Assembly (NCBI GenBank): GCA_965249895.1
Contig: CBDFNC010000005.1
Coordinates: 496,001 to 560,000, forward strand
DNA from: CBDFNC01 sp965249895
GTDB lineage: Bacteria > Pseudomonadota > Gammaproteobacteria > Enterobacterales > CBDFNC01
Direction of reading: 5' to 3'
Length of the DNA: 64,000 nt
A model generated the notes under the pieces. The model was not told the origin of the DNA. It saw nothing but the letters and a program-made list of their open reading frames with translations, and did not search any database. The position numbers were made by a program, and so were the translations under genes. Shown here piece by piece: positions 15,519 to 24,577 of this stretch. Numbering within the stretch: position 1 is the stretch's first letter; each line of letters opens with the position of its first letter.

Positions 15519-17240
15519 ATGAGAGAGTCTATAAAAATGTTGTTGGTGGAAAGTAATTATCATGATTACTTGCTACTTAAAAAAATGATTGAAGAAGCGA
15601 TTGGTGAACGTTGCCTTCTCCATCGTGTGAGCGATATCGAGTCAGCTAAAATCGAAATTAGAGACTCGCAATACGATTTCTTTATTTTTGATAATGGGGA
15701 CTGTAAAAACATCGGTCTTAAGCTTATTGATGAAGTTAATGCAGCCTATGATTTCCCCCCCGCGATCATTCTCATTTCTGCATCATGGGACCGTAGAGCA
15801 GATTTACGAGCCATGAACGCTGGCGCCGACGATTATCTGGTGAAATCTGATTTATCACCCGTATTGTTGGAGAAGAGTGTTCGCTACGCCCTACAGCATA
15901 AACAAGATGAAGAAAGGCTCAGTAAGCTCGCCCATTATGATTCCCTCACGGGTTTATATAATAGAAGCCTGTTTTATAACTGTTTAGATAACGTTATTTC
16001 CCGGGCATCACGCAACAACGTTACCTTCGCTGTGTTGATGCTCGATCTCGACAACTTTAAGATTATCAACGACACGCTGGGACACGCTGCGGGTGATGAA
16101 CTGCTGCTTAAGGCTTCTGCCCGACTAAGGAAGTGCGTACGAAGATCTGATGATATTGCTCGGCTTGGTGGCGACGAATTCGCTGTCGTTGCGCATCAGG
16201 GTTCGACTCCAGCGAATTGGTCTGCACTGGTAGAAAAGCTAATCCAGTCTTTTGAAGACCCCTTCCTCATTGCTGGTGAAAGTGTCACTATCAGCACCAG
16301 TATTGGGGTGTCCGTGTTTCCAGAGGACAGTGAAAGCCGGTCAGAGCTACTTAAACAAGCCGACCTTGCGCTATATCACGCGAAAGCCATGGGTAGAAGT
16401 ACTTACGCATTTTTCGATAGTGAACTAGATAAAAGTGCCAAAAACCGCCTGTCCATTATCTATGAGCTAAAAAAAGGCCTGCAGGAAAACCAATTGGTAC
16501 TTTACTATCAACCCATATTAGATTGTGACAACCAGAAACTACTGTCGGTGGAAGCACTGATCCGTTGGAATCACCCTAAATTGGGATTGATGATGCCTGA
16601 TTATTTTATTCCACTAGCCGAAACTACAGGTGTGATCCATAAGTTGGGTGAATTTGTAGTTCATTGCGCCTGTAAACAACATGTCGCCTGGAAAAAGGCA
16701 GGGATGGGAGAGATTGTCATCTCGGTTAATATTTCAGCCAATCAATTCAAGAATAAAGAACTGAGCAACAATATTATCAACACCGTCAACAGCTACCAAA
16801 TAAACCCGGCCCATATCGGCGTCGAAATTACCGAAACTGTATTAATGGACGATATGGATCTGGCCCTCAAACAGCTAAATAGGCTTTCCGATTTTGGCAT
16901 CAAGCTATCACTGGATGACTTTGGCACCGGCTACTCTTCATTAGCCTATTTAAGATTATTTCCAACGGATAATATTAAAATAGACAGGTCATTAATCTCC
17001 CATATTGATACCAATCAGAAAGAGCAAGCTATTTGCAGCGCTATCGCTGCCATAGGTAAAGCACTGAATATGCGTGTAATTGCGGAAGGAGTTGAAACCG
17101 AAAGCCAATATCAGAAATTAAAGAGTTTTCAGTGCGGTATGGTTCAAGGTTTTCATTTCAGTAAACCTCTGTCAGCACGCAATTTTCAACATTGGTACGT
17201 CTCACAGCAAAAGGAGCTGAGCCAAAGTATTCATGGTTAA
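15519..17240 (+). CDS. REC-GGDEF-EAL c-di-GMP turnover protein
   Basis: 573 residues. N-terminal receiver-like domain (about 1-125) with the phospho-acceptor Asp in FIFDNGD and Lys in LVKSD, but the acidic pocket is reduced to VESN, so phosphorylation may be weak. GGDEF domain (about 135-300) with DLDNFK, NDTLGHAAGDE, RRSD and an intact GGDEF; EAL domain (about 315-560) with VEALIRW, NISANQF, EITETVL, DDFGTGYSS, KIDRS and EGVE, all expected metal and substrate positions. Both cyclase and phosphodiesterase activities are possible; the net direction cannot be read. It follows the Rcp1-like gene by 38 bp and is probably co-transcribed, linking the SBP-type kinase to c-di-GMP. Confidence 0.9.
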   Translation: MRESIKMLLVESNYHDYLLLKKMIEEAIGERCLLHRVSDIESAKIEIRDSQYDFFIFDNGDCKNIGLKLIDEVNAAYDFPPAIILISASWDRRADLRAMNAGADDYLVKSDLSPVLLEKSVRYALQHKQDEERLSKLAHYDSLTGLYNRSLFYNCLDNVISRASRNNVTFAVLMLDLDNFKIINDTLGHAAGDELLLKASARLRKCVRRSDDIARLGGDEFAVVAHQGSTPANWSALVEKLIQSFEDPFLIAGESVTISTSIGVSVFPEDSESRSELLKQADLALYHAKAMGRSTYAFFDSELDKSAKNRLSIIYELKKGLQENQLVLYYQPILDCDNQKLLSVEALIRWNHPKLGLMMPDYFIPLAETTGVIHKLGEFVVHCACKQHVAWKKAGMGEIVISVNISANQFKNKELSNNIINTVNSYQINPAHIGVEITETVLMDDMDLALKQLNRLSDFGIKLSLDDFGTGYSSLAYLRLFPTDNIKIDRSLISHIDTNQKEQAICSAIAAIGKALNMRVIAEGVETESQYQKLKSFQCGMVQGFHFSKPLSARNFQHWYVSQQKELSQSIHG

Positions 17241-17248
17241 CCGCTTTT

Positions 17249-17270
17249 GCCTTACTTTCCATGGTAAGGC
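17249..17270. terminator. Hairpin after the GGDEF-EAL gene
   Basis: Stem gccttac (17249-17255) / gtaaggc (17264-17270). It lies nine bases after the stop codon but lacks a good U-tract, so termination is uncertain. Confidence 0.4.
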
Positions 17271-17332
17271 ATTAGGTTCACTCAACTTAGAAACTGGCTG
17301 ATAAAGACAGAATAAATAACTGAGATAGATAC

Positions 17333-17357
17333 AAAAAAACCCCAGCAATGCTGAGGC
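17333..17357 (-). terminator. Terminator behind the tRNA-Pro pseudogene
   Basis: On the minus strand, cctcagca ttgctgggg folds and is followed by a run of seven T. It is a diverged copy of the terminator at 17999-18023, showing that the tRNA-Pro plus terminator unit was duplicated. Confidence 0.65.
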
Positions 17358-17363
17358 TATATT

Positions 17364-17449
17364 TGGTCGGTGATGAAAGGTTCGAACTCCCGACCCTCTG
17401 GTCCGCTTATTCCAGACTCACAATGCGCAATCAAGCTGCGCTAATCATC
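17364..17449 (-). pseudogene. tRNA-Pro pseudogene
   Basis: The 3' half (TPsiC arm and acceptor end with CCA at 17364-17366) and the D-arm region match the intact tRNA-Pro at 18033-18109. The anticodon stem-loop is replaced by a longer sequence containing ctggaataagcggaccag, with no proper seven-base loop. The D arm carries a change too (gcttgattgcgc). The same altered anticodon segment recurs in the 96-bp tandem array at 18111. Confidence 0.75.
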
Positions 17450-17542
17450 GAAAACCTTTGTTCGCCGAATGCTTCGGCTCCTACGTAGGAGCGGATGAAA
17501 TCCGCGATTTTTTTACCAGACATTCGTCCAAGTAAATAAAAA

Positions 17543-17619
17543 TGGGGCGAATGACGAGGATTGAACTCGCGACAACCGGAATCACAATCCGGGGCTCTAC
17601 CAACTGAGCTACATCCGCC
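17543..17619 (-). tRNA. tRNA-His (GTG), copy 2
   Basis: 77 nt including encoded CCA. Acceptor stem gcggatg/cattcgc with the extra 5' G (G-1) opposite C73 as needed for histidine identity; anticodon loop ttgtgat gives GTG; T arm gttcaatc. Identical in sequence to the copy at 18649-18725. It lies downstream of the main operon, after the 58-bp repeat array. Confidence 0.93.
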
Positions 17620-17638
17620 ATAGATTTAAAGAACTCTC

Positions 17639-17985
17639 CCGAGCCGGGGCTCTACGCCATACAGGCACTACAACCACCATTAGATTTAAAACTCTCCCGA
17701 GCCGGGGCTCTACGCCATACAGGCACTACAACCACCATTAGATTTAAAACTCTCCCGAGCCGGGGCTCTACGCCATACAGGCACTACAACCACCATTAGA
17801 TTTAAAACTCTCCCGAGCCGGGGCTCTACGCCATACAGGCACTACAACCACCATTAGATTTAAAACTCTCCCGAGCCGGGGCTCTACGCCATACAGGCAC
17901 TACAACCACCATTAGATTTAAAGAACTCTCCCGAGCCGGGGCTCTACGCCATACAGGCACTACAACCGCCATAGATTTACACTCT
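17639..17985. repeat. 58-bp tandem array derived from tRNA-His flank and fragment
   Basis: Six copies of a unit containing gagccggggctctacgccat and gcactacaaccaccat, with period 58 bp (starts near 17641, 17699, 17757, 17815, 17873; the last spacing is 60). The piece ccggggctctac and the sequence catagatttaaa at each joint also occur at the 5' end of tRNA-His, so each unit looks like a decayed tRNA-His 5' half with its leader. No spacers, hence not CRISPR. Confidence 0.85.
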
Positions 17986-17998
17986 CCCGAGCTGGTAA

Positions 17999-18023
17999 TA
18001 AAAAAACCTCAGCACTGCTGAGG
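17999..18023 (-). terminator. Rho-independent terminator of the tRNA operon
   Basis: On the minus strand cctcag cagtg ctgagg is followed by seven T and an A. It begins 10 bases beyond the CCA end of tRNA-Pro. Confidence 0.8.
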
Positions 18024-18032
18024 CTTTAAATG

Positions 18033-18109
<77 letters not shown>

Positions 18110-18110
18110 A

Positions 18111-18494
18111 AATTTTCTACTGGTATTTATTGTATTCCCGAGGGGATTCCCTTTGGTCCGCTTATTCCAGACCCACAATGCGCTACCAAGCTGCGCTAAT
18201 CACCGAAATTTTCTACTGGTATTTATTGTTTTCCCGAGGGGATTCCCTCTGGTCCGCTTATTCCAGACCCACAATGCGCTACCAAGCTGCGCTAATCACC
18301 GAAATTTTCTACTGGTATTTATTGTATTCCCGAGGGGATACCCTCTGGTCCGCTTATTCCAGACCCACAATGCGCTACCAAGCTGCGCTAATCACCGAAA
18401 TTTTCTACTGGTATTTATTGTATTCCCGAGGGGTTGCCCTCTGGTCCGCTTATTCCAGACCCACAATACGCTAATCACCGATACAGAGCTGGTA
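18111..18494. repeat. 96-bp tandem array derived from the tRNA-Pro 5' half
   Basis: Four units with a period of exactly 96 bp (starts 18111, 18207, 18303, 18399; the last is truncated). Each holds the minus-strand tRNA-Pro 5' half (ctaccaagctgcgctaatca) joined to a disrupted anticodon segment (ggtccgcttattccagac) and a spacer (attttctactggtatttatt, ccgagggg). Because 96 is divisible by three, the array yields long but meaningless open frames. Units are nearly identical, which suggests recent expansion. Confidence 0.88.
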
Positions 18495-18558
18495 TTTGGA
18501 TGTATGCCGAACATACGATGCGCTACCAAGCTGCGCTGTACCATTATCACTAAGATAA

Positions 18559-18645
18559 TGGTGCGAAGAGGGGGACTTGAACCCCCACGTCCGTTAGGAC
18601 ACTAGCACCTGAAGCTAGCGTGTCTACCAATTTCACCACCTTCGC
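18559..18645 (-). tRNA. tRNA-Leu (CAG)
   Basis: 87 nt including CCA. Acceptor gcgaagg with a matching 3' strand, anticodon loop ttcaggt giving CAG between gctagc-type stems, and the long variable arm of class II tRNAs (tgtcctaacggacg). Third gene of the Arg-His-Leu-Pro operon, equivalent to leuT. Confidence 0.93.
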
Positions 18646-18648
18646 AGA

Positions 18649-18725
18649 TGGGGCGAATGACGAGGATTGAACTCGCGACAACCGGAATCACAATCCGGGG
18701 CTCTACCAACTGAGCTACATCCGCC
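18649..18725 (-). tRNA. tRNA-His (GTG), copy 1
   Basis: 77 nt including CCA, with G-1:C73, anticodon GTG in ttgtgat, and T arm gttcaatc. It lies three bases upstream of tRNA-Leu in the operon, so this is the ancestral position (hisR of the argX-hisR-leuT-proM order). It is identical to the copy at 17543-17619. Confidence 0.93.
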
Positions 18726-18726
18726 A

Positions 18727-18835
18727 TAGATTTAAAGAACTCTCCCGAGCCGGGGCTCTGCGCCATACAGGCACTACAACCACCATTAGATTTAAAACTC
18801 TCTCGAGCCGGGGCTCTACAACCACCATGAACTCT
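18727..18835. repeat. Two decayed units of the 58-bp tRNA-His-type repeat
   Basis: Between tRNA-His and tRNA-Arg lie gagccggggctctgcgccat and a shorter gagccggggctctacaacca unit, matching the array at 17641. Their presence at both tRNA-His copies shows the gene and flank were duplicated together. Confidence 0.75.
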
Positions 18836-18851
18836 TCCGAGTTGGCCTTAA

Positions 18852-18928
18852 TGGCGCTCCGTACACGATTCGAACGTGTGACCGTCCGCTTAGAAGGCGG
18901 ATGCTCTATCCGGCTGAGCTAACGGAGC
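18852..18928 (-). tRNA. tRNA-Arg (TCT)
   Basis: 77 nt including CCA. Acceptor gctccgt/acggagc with discriminator G, anticodon stem tccgc/gcgga around loop cttctaa giving TCT, T-loop gttcgaat. First gene of the operon. The position corresponds to argX, although E. coli argX reads CCG. Confidence 0.92.
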
Positions 18929-18942
18929 TTTTAAGGCCGGCT

Positions 18943-18971
18943 AGTGTATCTTCTTACTCCTCTCAGAGCAA
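18943..18971 (-). promoter_or_regulatory. Sigma-70 promoter of the tRNA operon
   Basis: On the minus strand TTGCTC (18966-18971), a 17-bp spacer and TACACT (18943-18948), followed by a GC-rich stretch (agccggcc) like the discriminator of stringently controlled stable-RNA promoters. The tRNA-Arg 5' end lies 15 bases beyond the -10. Confidence 0.65.
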
Positions 18972-19200
18972 GAGTTCTACCTTAGCCAATCTTGCCTCAA
19001 GCTGCATTATTGCTAGCGCTGCCTGAAGACGGGCGGATATTACCCAAGAGGTTCCAAGCCGTCAAACTCTTTTTCGAATATAATTTCCGTTCGCATAAAT
19101 GTTAACCAATATGCCTATCCGCCATACGATTTGGCTGACATTAATAGTGTGATCTGAGACAATGCGCGCAGTTTCAGTAGATAAAAGAGTATCAATTTCA

Positions 19201-20055
19201 ATGTCTGCCCAAATAATCGATGGTAAAGCGGTTGCCAAGCAAATAAGAGAAAACGTTGCGGCAAAGGTAAAAGAGAGAGTGGCACAGGGAAAACGTGTGC
19301 CTGGACTCGCTGTGGTACTGGTAGGTCAGGATCCCGCCTCCCAAGTTTATGTTGGTAGCAAAAGAAGAGCGTGTGAAGAAGTTGGCTTTATTTCTAAGTC
19401 CTATGACCTGGACATAAACACCACGGAGCAGCAACTGTTAGATTTAGTTGACGAGTTAAACGAGGAGCCAACGGTCGATGGCATCCTGATCCAACTGCCT
19501 TTACCAGAAGGCCTGGATTCCACGAAAGTTATCGAGCGTATTCGCCCCGATAAAGATGTCGATGGTTTCCATCCTTATAATGTTGGCCGTCTCGCGCAGC
19601 GTATTCCCCTACTCCGTCCTTGTACACCTAAAGGCATCATGACCCTGATAGAGACCACCGGGGTGGATGTTCACGGCTTGCATGCCGTGGTTGTAGGCGC
19701 TTCTAACATTGTGGGTCGTCCCATGACGCTTGAACTGTTACTTGCGGGCGCCACGGTGACCTGTTGTCATAGGTTTACCGAAAACCTGGAGCAACATGTT
19801 CGAGCAGCAGATTTGGTGGTAGTTGCCCGAGGCAAGGCAAACTTTGTTCCGGGAGAGTGGATTAAGAAAGGCGCTACGGTTATCGATGTTGGTATCAACC
19901 GTCTGGAGAATGGCAAACTCGTCGGTGATGTCGAATATGAAGTGGCGAAGCAGCATGCAGCTTGGATCACTCCAGTCCCAGGTGGCGTCGGTCCAATGAC
20001 AGTTGCAACCCTGATTGAAAATACTCTTATCGCGTGCGAGCAATTCCACAGCTAA
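19201..20055 (+). CDS. folD: Bifunctional methylenetetrahydrofolate dehydrogenase/cyclohydrolase FolD
   Basis: 284 residues. FolD interconverts 5,10-methylene-, methenyl- and 10-formyl-tetrahydrofolate with NADP, feeding purine, fMet and serine/glycine metabolism in the cytoplasm. Seen: VGQDPASQVYVGSKRRACEEVG with the catalytic Tyr/Lys pair, ILIQLPLPEG, DVDGFHPYNVGRL, CTPKGIM, the nucleotide loop VVGASNIVGRPM, and the C-terminal WITPVPGGVGPMT. Start chosen at ATG 19201 (MSAQIIDGKAVA), which aligns with E. coli FolD; an in-frame ATG 39 bp upstream would add a non-conserved leader. Neighbouring tRNAs, cysS, ppiB and lpxH are typical company for this gene in gammaproteobacteria. Confidence 0.96.
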   Translation: MSAQIIDGKAVAKQIRENVAAKVKERVAQGKRVPGLAVVLVGQDPASQVYVGSKRRACEEVGFISKSYDLDINTTEQQLLDLVDELNEEPTVDGILIQLPLPEGLDSTKVIERIRPDKDVDGFHPYNVGRLAQRIPLLRPCTPKGIMTLIETTGVDVHGLHAVVVGASNIVGRPMTLELLLAGATVTCCHRFTENLEQHVRAADLVVVARGKANFVPGEWIKKGATVIDVGINRLENGKLVGDVEYEVAKQHAAWITPVPGGVGPMTVATLIENTLIACEQFHS

Positions 20056-20068
20056 GTAAACAATAGCC

Positions 20069-20104
20069 AACTGGATTACGGGTTTCTCTGTGATCCAGTT
20101 TTCT
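20069..20104 (+). terminator. Terminator after folD
   Basis: Stem aactggat (20069-20076) / atccagtt (20093-20100), followed by ttct. Confidence 0.6.
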
Positions 20105-20159
20105 ACATCTTTCACCTTCACCTAAACTCAAATCATGTTTCCGTTAAAAACCCACTATT

Positions 20160-20915
20160 TTGCCAAGCCTCACACTGGTTATATTTCTCTTGTTTAGCTC
20201 CATAAGCTACGGGGCGACTACCAGTCTGTCCCAATTAGTTTACGTAACAGAAGAATTCTACCCCTTTAACTATACCGAAGAAGATGCCGTCACAGGATTT
20301 GCCGTTGAGTTGCTGGAGTTGGTTTTCACTCACATCCTACTGGAGAAACCCGACGTTAAGGTGCTGCCCTGGGCCAGAGGCTACAAAATGTTGGGAACTG
20401 AGGATGATGTCGTTTTGTTTACCACGGCGAATACCCCTATCAGGCACCCCCTATTTCAATGGGCTTGCCCTATCAAGGAAAGCCAGATGATGTTTTTTGC
20501 GTTGGCCAGTAACCGCATAGAAATCAATGAGCTGGACGATGCCAAGCAATATATGGTGGGTACTCTAAAGTCATTTGCAACAGACCAATATTTGCGGGGC
20601 AAAGGTTTTAAGCCGCCCGGCCTGCTCGCTGTTGATACCACTGAGCAAAATATTAACAAGCTACTTATGGGCCGTATTGATTTAGTCGCAGGCCTGAAAC
20701 GAGCATTTTATAATAATTTGGATCGACTCGGGCATAAGCCAGCCATGCTGAGAGAAGTCTATACCCTTCAACGTAACCTGCTCTGTTACACCTTTAGCAA
20801 AAATGTGCCAAAGCATTTGGTTGAACAGTTCCAAGCTGGATTATCTGAAACCCGTAATTCAGCTCAATTCAAGGCCCTTGAAGATAAGTATTTTGGTGAT
20901 GCGAACGCTAGATAA
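20160..20915 (+). CDS. Periplasmic substrate-binding protein, SBP_bac_3-like
   Basis: 251 residues with a signal peptide (LTLVIFLLFSSISYGA). Features of type-3 solute-binding proteins are present: YVTEEFYPFNYTEEDAVTGF at the start, GFAVELLELV, LPWARGYKML, then a second lobe with YMVGTLKSFATDQYL and INKLLMGRIDLVAG. No membrane helix or output domain follows, unlike the sensors at 5514, 9630 and 13082, and no ABC permease is nearby, so it may be an orphan sensor or binding protein. The start is TTG 20160; the nearby ATG at 20135 is out of frame. The start is therefore uncertain. Confidence 0.75.
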   Translation: MPSLTLVIFLLFSSISYGATTSLSQLVYVTEEFYPFNYTEEDAVTGFAVELLELVFTHILLEKPDVKVLPWARGYKMLGTEDDVVLFTTANTPIRHPLFQWACPIKESQMMFFALASNRIEINELDDAKQYMVGTLKSFATDQYLRGKGFKPPGLLAVDTTEQNINKLLMGRIDLVAGLKRAFYNNLDRLGHKPAMLREVYTLQRNLLCYTFSKNVPKHLVEQFQAGLSETRNSAQFKALEDKYFGDANAR

Positions 20916-21230
20916 GTAATTTTACAGATTAAAAAACTGACAACTTTGAGAAAGCATCACACCTACAGTACATACCTCCAAAATTACAGCTTCAAGCAAG
21001 ACAGAAAACCAGCTAGATAAGAGCATGTGACATTTCACTCCATTTGTGATCGAGATGTTAAATTAATACTTTGAGCATATTGACCGCCAATTCCAACTTC
21101 CTAATATTGATAACTAACCCAATAATAAATAACTCAAACTCTATGTTTTATCACACATTTTTCTTAATGCTTGGGGTTGCTGTATGCGTTTTAGGAAAGA
21201 AATTTTGGAATAAACTTAAAGGGAAATTTA
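20916..21230. other. Intergenic stretch without a recognised gene
   Basis: 315 bp, AT-rich. It must contain the promoter for the peptidase gene at 21231. Only a weak ribosome site (cttaaagggaaattta) is visible just before it. Confidence 0.35.
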
Positions 21231-22948
21231 ATGGTATTCGATAAGATTAAAATAAAAACAATTCTAGCGGCAGGCGCCTTTTCGATGGTCTCAGCCAGTC
21301 CACTCGCCATTGCCAAGGCGTCCGATACAGACAGCACAGACAAGACCTTCACCGAAGTAGCCGGCGAATGTCCCGATGTCTGGACTGCCGAACAGGCATA
21401 CAAAGGCGGCGATCTTGCCTTGTTTGGCAGCAGCCTATATTTTGCCAAGTGGTGGACTCAAGGGCAAAGCCCGGAGAGCAATTCCTCCGAATGGGCAGTA
21501 TGGAAGAAACTGGAATTGACCTGTGATCAAAAGTTATCACGACTGGTTGAGCCGGAAAATATTATCAACCATCTTAATGTATTTGATCAAATTGCCACCG
21601 ACAATGACGGTAACCGGTTTGCTGGCAGTAAGGGCCATGAAATGTCCCTGGCTTATATTCGTGATCAACTGGAAGGGAAATATGAATTGTCCGAACATGA
21701 GTTTTCCTACAGCTCCTTCCAGGAGCTTTCGCCACCAGAATTTACTCAGCAAAGCCCGGTCGCTAAAACTTACCTCACACCCGACGAATATGTAACCGCA
21801 AACTATTCCGGCTCAGGTGAAATACAAGGCAACGTGGTAGGCGTCGACCTTGTCTTACCTCCCGCAACGCAGCCCAATACATCCAGTAGTGGCTGTGAGG
21901 CTAACGACTTTTATGACGCCAATGGTAACAGCCTGGTTGATGGTCAGATTGCCCTGGTACAACGTGGCTCCTGCTCCTTTAAAGATAAGGCCGAAAATGC
22001 ACAAGATGCCGGGCAGCTGGTGTGATCATCTTTAATGAAGGACAGGAAGGACGCACCGATGTATTGGGGGCGGATACCCGCACCTCACTACCTGTTGTAT
22101 TTGCATCATTTGCAGTAGGTAATGAACTGGCTGAAGGTGGCAATAGCCAGGTATCGTTGAGCACAAATACCCTGACCACAGTGACCACTTCACGCAATTT
22201 ACTGGCAGAGACCAAAACAGGTGATGCAGAAACAGTGGTGATGGTTGGCTCGCATCTGGATAGTGTTGAAGAAGGCGCCGGGATAAACGGCAGCGGGTCA
22301 GCGACAATTCTGGAAATGGCATTGCAACTCAATCAGCTGGGCGCAGCACCGCTCAACAAAGTGCGCTTTGCATGGTGGTCAGCAGAAGAGTCCGGCCTTA
22401 TCGGCTCTACCCAGTATGTGAACGACCTGACCCAGCAGCAGGCTGATGATATCGAAGTGTATGTTAACTTCGATATGATTGGCTCTCCTAACTTCGCCCG
22501 TTTTGTTTTTGGCCCTGAAGGCAGCCCTGCTGGTTCCGAGATAGTCACAAATACTTTTGTCGACTACCTAACCAGCAAGGGCTTTGCTCATGAATTTGAC
22601 TTCGCTGGTAGTCGCAGCGATCACGCGGCATTCAGAGCGATAGGGATCCCTATCGGTGGTCTATTTACCGGTGCAGAAGTAGTGAAGACCGAAGAGCAGG
22701 TCAAAATGTATGGCGGTGAAGCGGGTATCGCATTCGATCGTTGTTATCACTCCGCGTGTGACGATATCAACAATATCAACCCGGATGCACTGGAGTCTAT
22801 GTCCAAAGCAGCCGCGCACACCTTGTCTGTCTTGGCGCAGCGCAGTGAACCAATGCGACAGAGAACTGCTGGGCTGAGGAGTTTAGCAGCGACCCAGCGA
22901 GTGGACTTGAGCAACGAAGAAAGGTTGGGTAAGAAGTACCAACGTTAA
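21231..22948 (+). pseudogene. Secreted M28 peptidase with chitin-binding-type and PA domains, frameshifted
   Basis: Two overlapping frames (21231-22025 and 22022-22948) together encode one protein: signal peptide, a CBM5/12-like module (CPDVWTAEQAYKGGDLALF, YFAKWWTQGQSP), a PA domain, and an M28 aminopeptidase domain. The frame breaks inside the PA domain: DAGQL in the first should run on to GVIIFNEG, which needs one extra base near 22017. In the second part the zinc-site motifs GSHLDSV, WWSAEESGLIGS, NFDMIG and GSRSDHAAF are present, but GINGSGS replaces the usual GINDNGSGS, removing the metal-bridging Asp. Two independent lesions favour a real pseudogene over a sequencing error. A terminator follows. 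Confidence 0.85.
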
Positions 22949-22960
22949 AAACCACAAAGA

Positions 22961-22987
22961 ACCAGCGCCGATTGGCGCTGGTTTTTA
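22961..22987 (+). terminator. Rho-independent terminator after the M28 peptidase
   Basis: Perfect nine-base stem accagcgcc (22961-22969) / ggcgctggt (22974-22982) with loop gatt, followed by tttt. Confidence 0.9.
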
Positions 22988-23044
22988 ACCGATAATCTTA
23001 GATTCTTAATTCAAGCTCCGCGAAAACGTCGGCCTTTGTTAAAG

Positions 23045-23085
23045 CCACTGGATTACCAGTCAAGCTGGTAATGACAGAGATCGCG
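23045..23085. repeat. Dispersed palindromic repeat
   Basis: ccactggattaccagtcaag followed by ctggtaatgacag: the hairpin ttaccag/ctggtaa with short flanks. It is the same family as the motif targeted by the IS1111-type element (11600/12962) and the relics near 5020, 7160 and 8085. Otherwise 22988-23194 is empty. Confidence 0.6.
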
Positions 23086-23194
23086 TTAACGACCGAGTCG
23101 CTCCAACCACCGTCATTAATACTTAACCCAATAGTTCAGCGCCCTTAGCAGGGCTACTTCACGCACAATATCCCAAAAAACTAACTCGATATAA

Positions 23195-24577
23195 TTAAGT
23201 GCGGCGCCAGCTGGTGCCGCCAGCACCGTCTTCCAGAACGATACCCATTTCAGTCAACTTGTCGCGCGCCTGATCTGCAGCAGCCCAGTCTTTAGCCGCT
23301 CTGGCATCATTTCTTGCTTTAATCAGTGCTTCAATTTCAGCGACTTCACTGTCTTCCCCGGCCCCCCAACCTTGCAGAAACGCTTCCGGCTCCTGGCCAA
23401 GCAGCCCAAGCACATCAGCTAGTTGCTTTAACAGGCCAGCCAGCTGACCGGCTAATGCCGCGTCCGTATTTTTCACCCGGTTAATCTCTTTGGCGAGGTC
23501 AAAAAGCACAGGTAACGCTTCAGGTGTATTAAAGTCATCATCCATGGCCGCACGGAAGCGCTGTACATACGCATTATCTGCTTCAGGCTCCAGCACTTCG
23601 ATTCCACGCAGGGATGTATATAACCGCTCCAGCGCAGAACGCGCCTGCTTCAGGTTGTCTTCCGAGTAGTTAAGCTGACTGCGATACTGACCCGACATCA
23701 GGAAGTATCTTACCGATTCAGCGTCATAGACTTCTAAGACATCTTTGATGGTGAAAAAATTACCTAATGATTTAGACATCTTTTCTTTATCCACCTGCAC
23801 CATGCCCGAATGCATCCACACATTTACGTATTCACCGTTGTGCGCGCAGCACGACTGAGCTATTTCGTTCTCATGGTGCGGGAAGGTGAGGTCTGAGCCG
23901 CCGCCGTGGATATCAAATACCTCACCCAGGTGCTTATTATTCATGGCCGAACACTCGATGTGCCAACCAGGACGACCTTCACCCCATGGAGATGCCCAGG
24001 CTGGTTCTCCCTGTTTGGACATTTTCCAAAGGACGAAATCCAGGGGATCCCGCTTGCTGTCTTCCACTTCAACCCTGGCCCCGGCTTGCAGCATTTCCAG
24101 GTTTTGTTGACTTAAGCGGCCGTATTTTTCATAGGAGGAAACGGAGAACAGCACGTCACCGTTACCGGCTACATAGGCATGTTCCTTTACCACTAATTTC
24201 TCGATCATATCGATCACCTCAGGTATATGCTGAGTGACTGTTGGTTCGAGGTCAGGACGGATCATTTTCAGATCATCAAAATCTTTGTGCATCGCCTTGG
24301 TAAAACGCGCAGTAAGTTCATCACACGTTTCACCATTTTCATTGGCTCGTTTGATGATTTTGTCGTCCACATCGGTAATGTTGCGGACAAACTTCAGATC
24401 GTAACCGGAAAATCTTAAATATCTCGCAACTACATCGAAAGCAACAAACGTTCTCGCATGGCCGATATGACAGAAATCATAGATGGTGATGCCACACACA
24501 TACATTCCCACTTTACCAGGGACAAGGGGTTTAAATTCCTCTTTTTGACGAGTTAGTGTGTTATAAATCTTTAGCAT
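23195..24577 (-). CDS. cysS: Cysteinyl-tRNA synthetase
   Basis: 460 residues, matching the usual length. Class I synthetase that charges tRNA-Cys in the cytoplasm. Seen: GMYVCGITIYDFCHIGHART with the zinc-ligand Cys and HIGH motif, SGYDLKFVRNITDVDDKI, GRPGWHIECSAM (zinc and cysteine pocket), GGGSDLTFPHHENEIAQ, the KMSKS loop in DKEKMSKSLGNF, and a C-terminal helical anticodon domain. The frame extends 30 codons upstream, but ATG 24577 (MLKIYNTLTRQKEEF) matches the family start. Divergent from ppiB, as in many gammaproteobacteria. Confidence 0.97.
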   Translation of the reverse strand: MLKIYNTLTRQKEEFKPLVPGKVGMYVCGITIYDFCHIGHARTFVAFDVVARYLRFSGYDLKFVRNITDVDDKIIKRANENGETCDELTARFTKAMHKDFDDLKMIRPDLEPTVTQHIPEVIDMIEKLVVKEHAYVAGNGDVLFSVSSYEKYGRLSQQNLEMLQAGARVEVEDSKRDPLDFVLWKMSKQGEPAWASPWGEGRPGWHIECSAMNNKHLGEVFDIHGGGSDLTFPHHENEIAQSCCAHNGEYVNVWMHSGMVQVDKEKMSKSLGNFFTIKDVLEVYDAESVRYFLMSGQYRSQLNYSEDNLKQARSALERLYTSLRGIEVLEPEADNAYVQRFRAAMDDDFNTPEALPVLFDLAKEINRVKNTDAALAGQLAGLLKQLADVLGLLGQEPEAFLQGWGAGEDSEVAEIEALIKARNDARAAKDWAAADQARDKLTEMGIVLEDGAGGTSWRRT

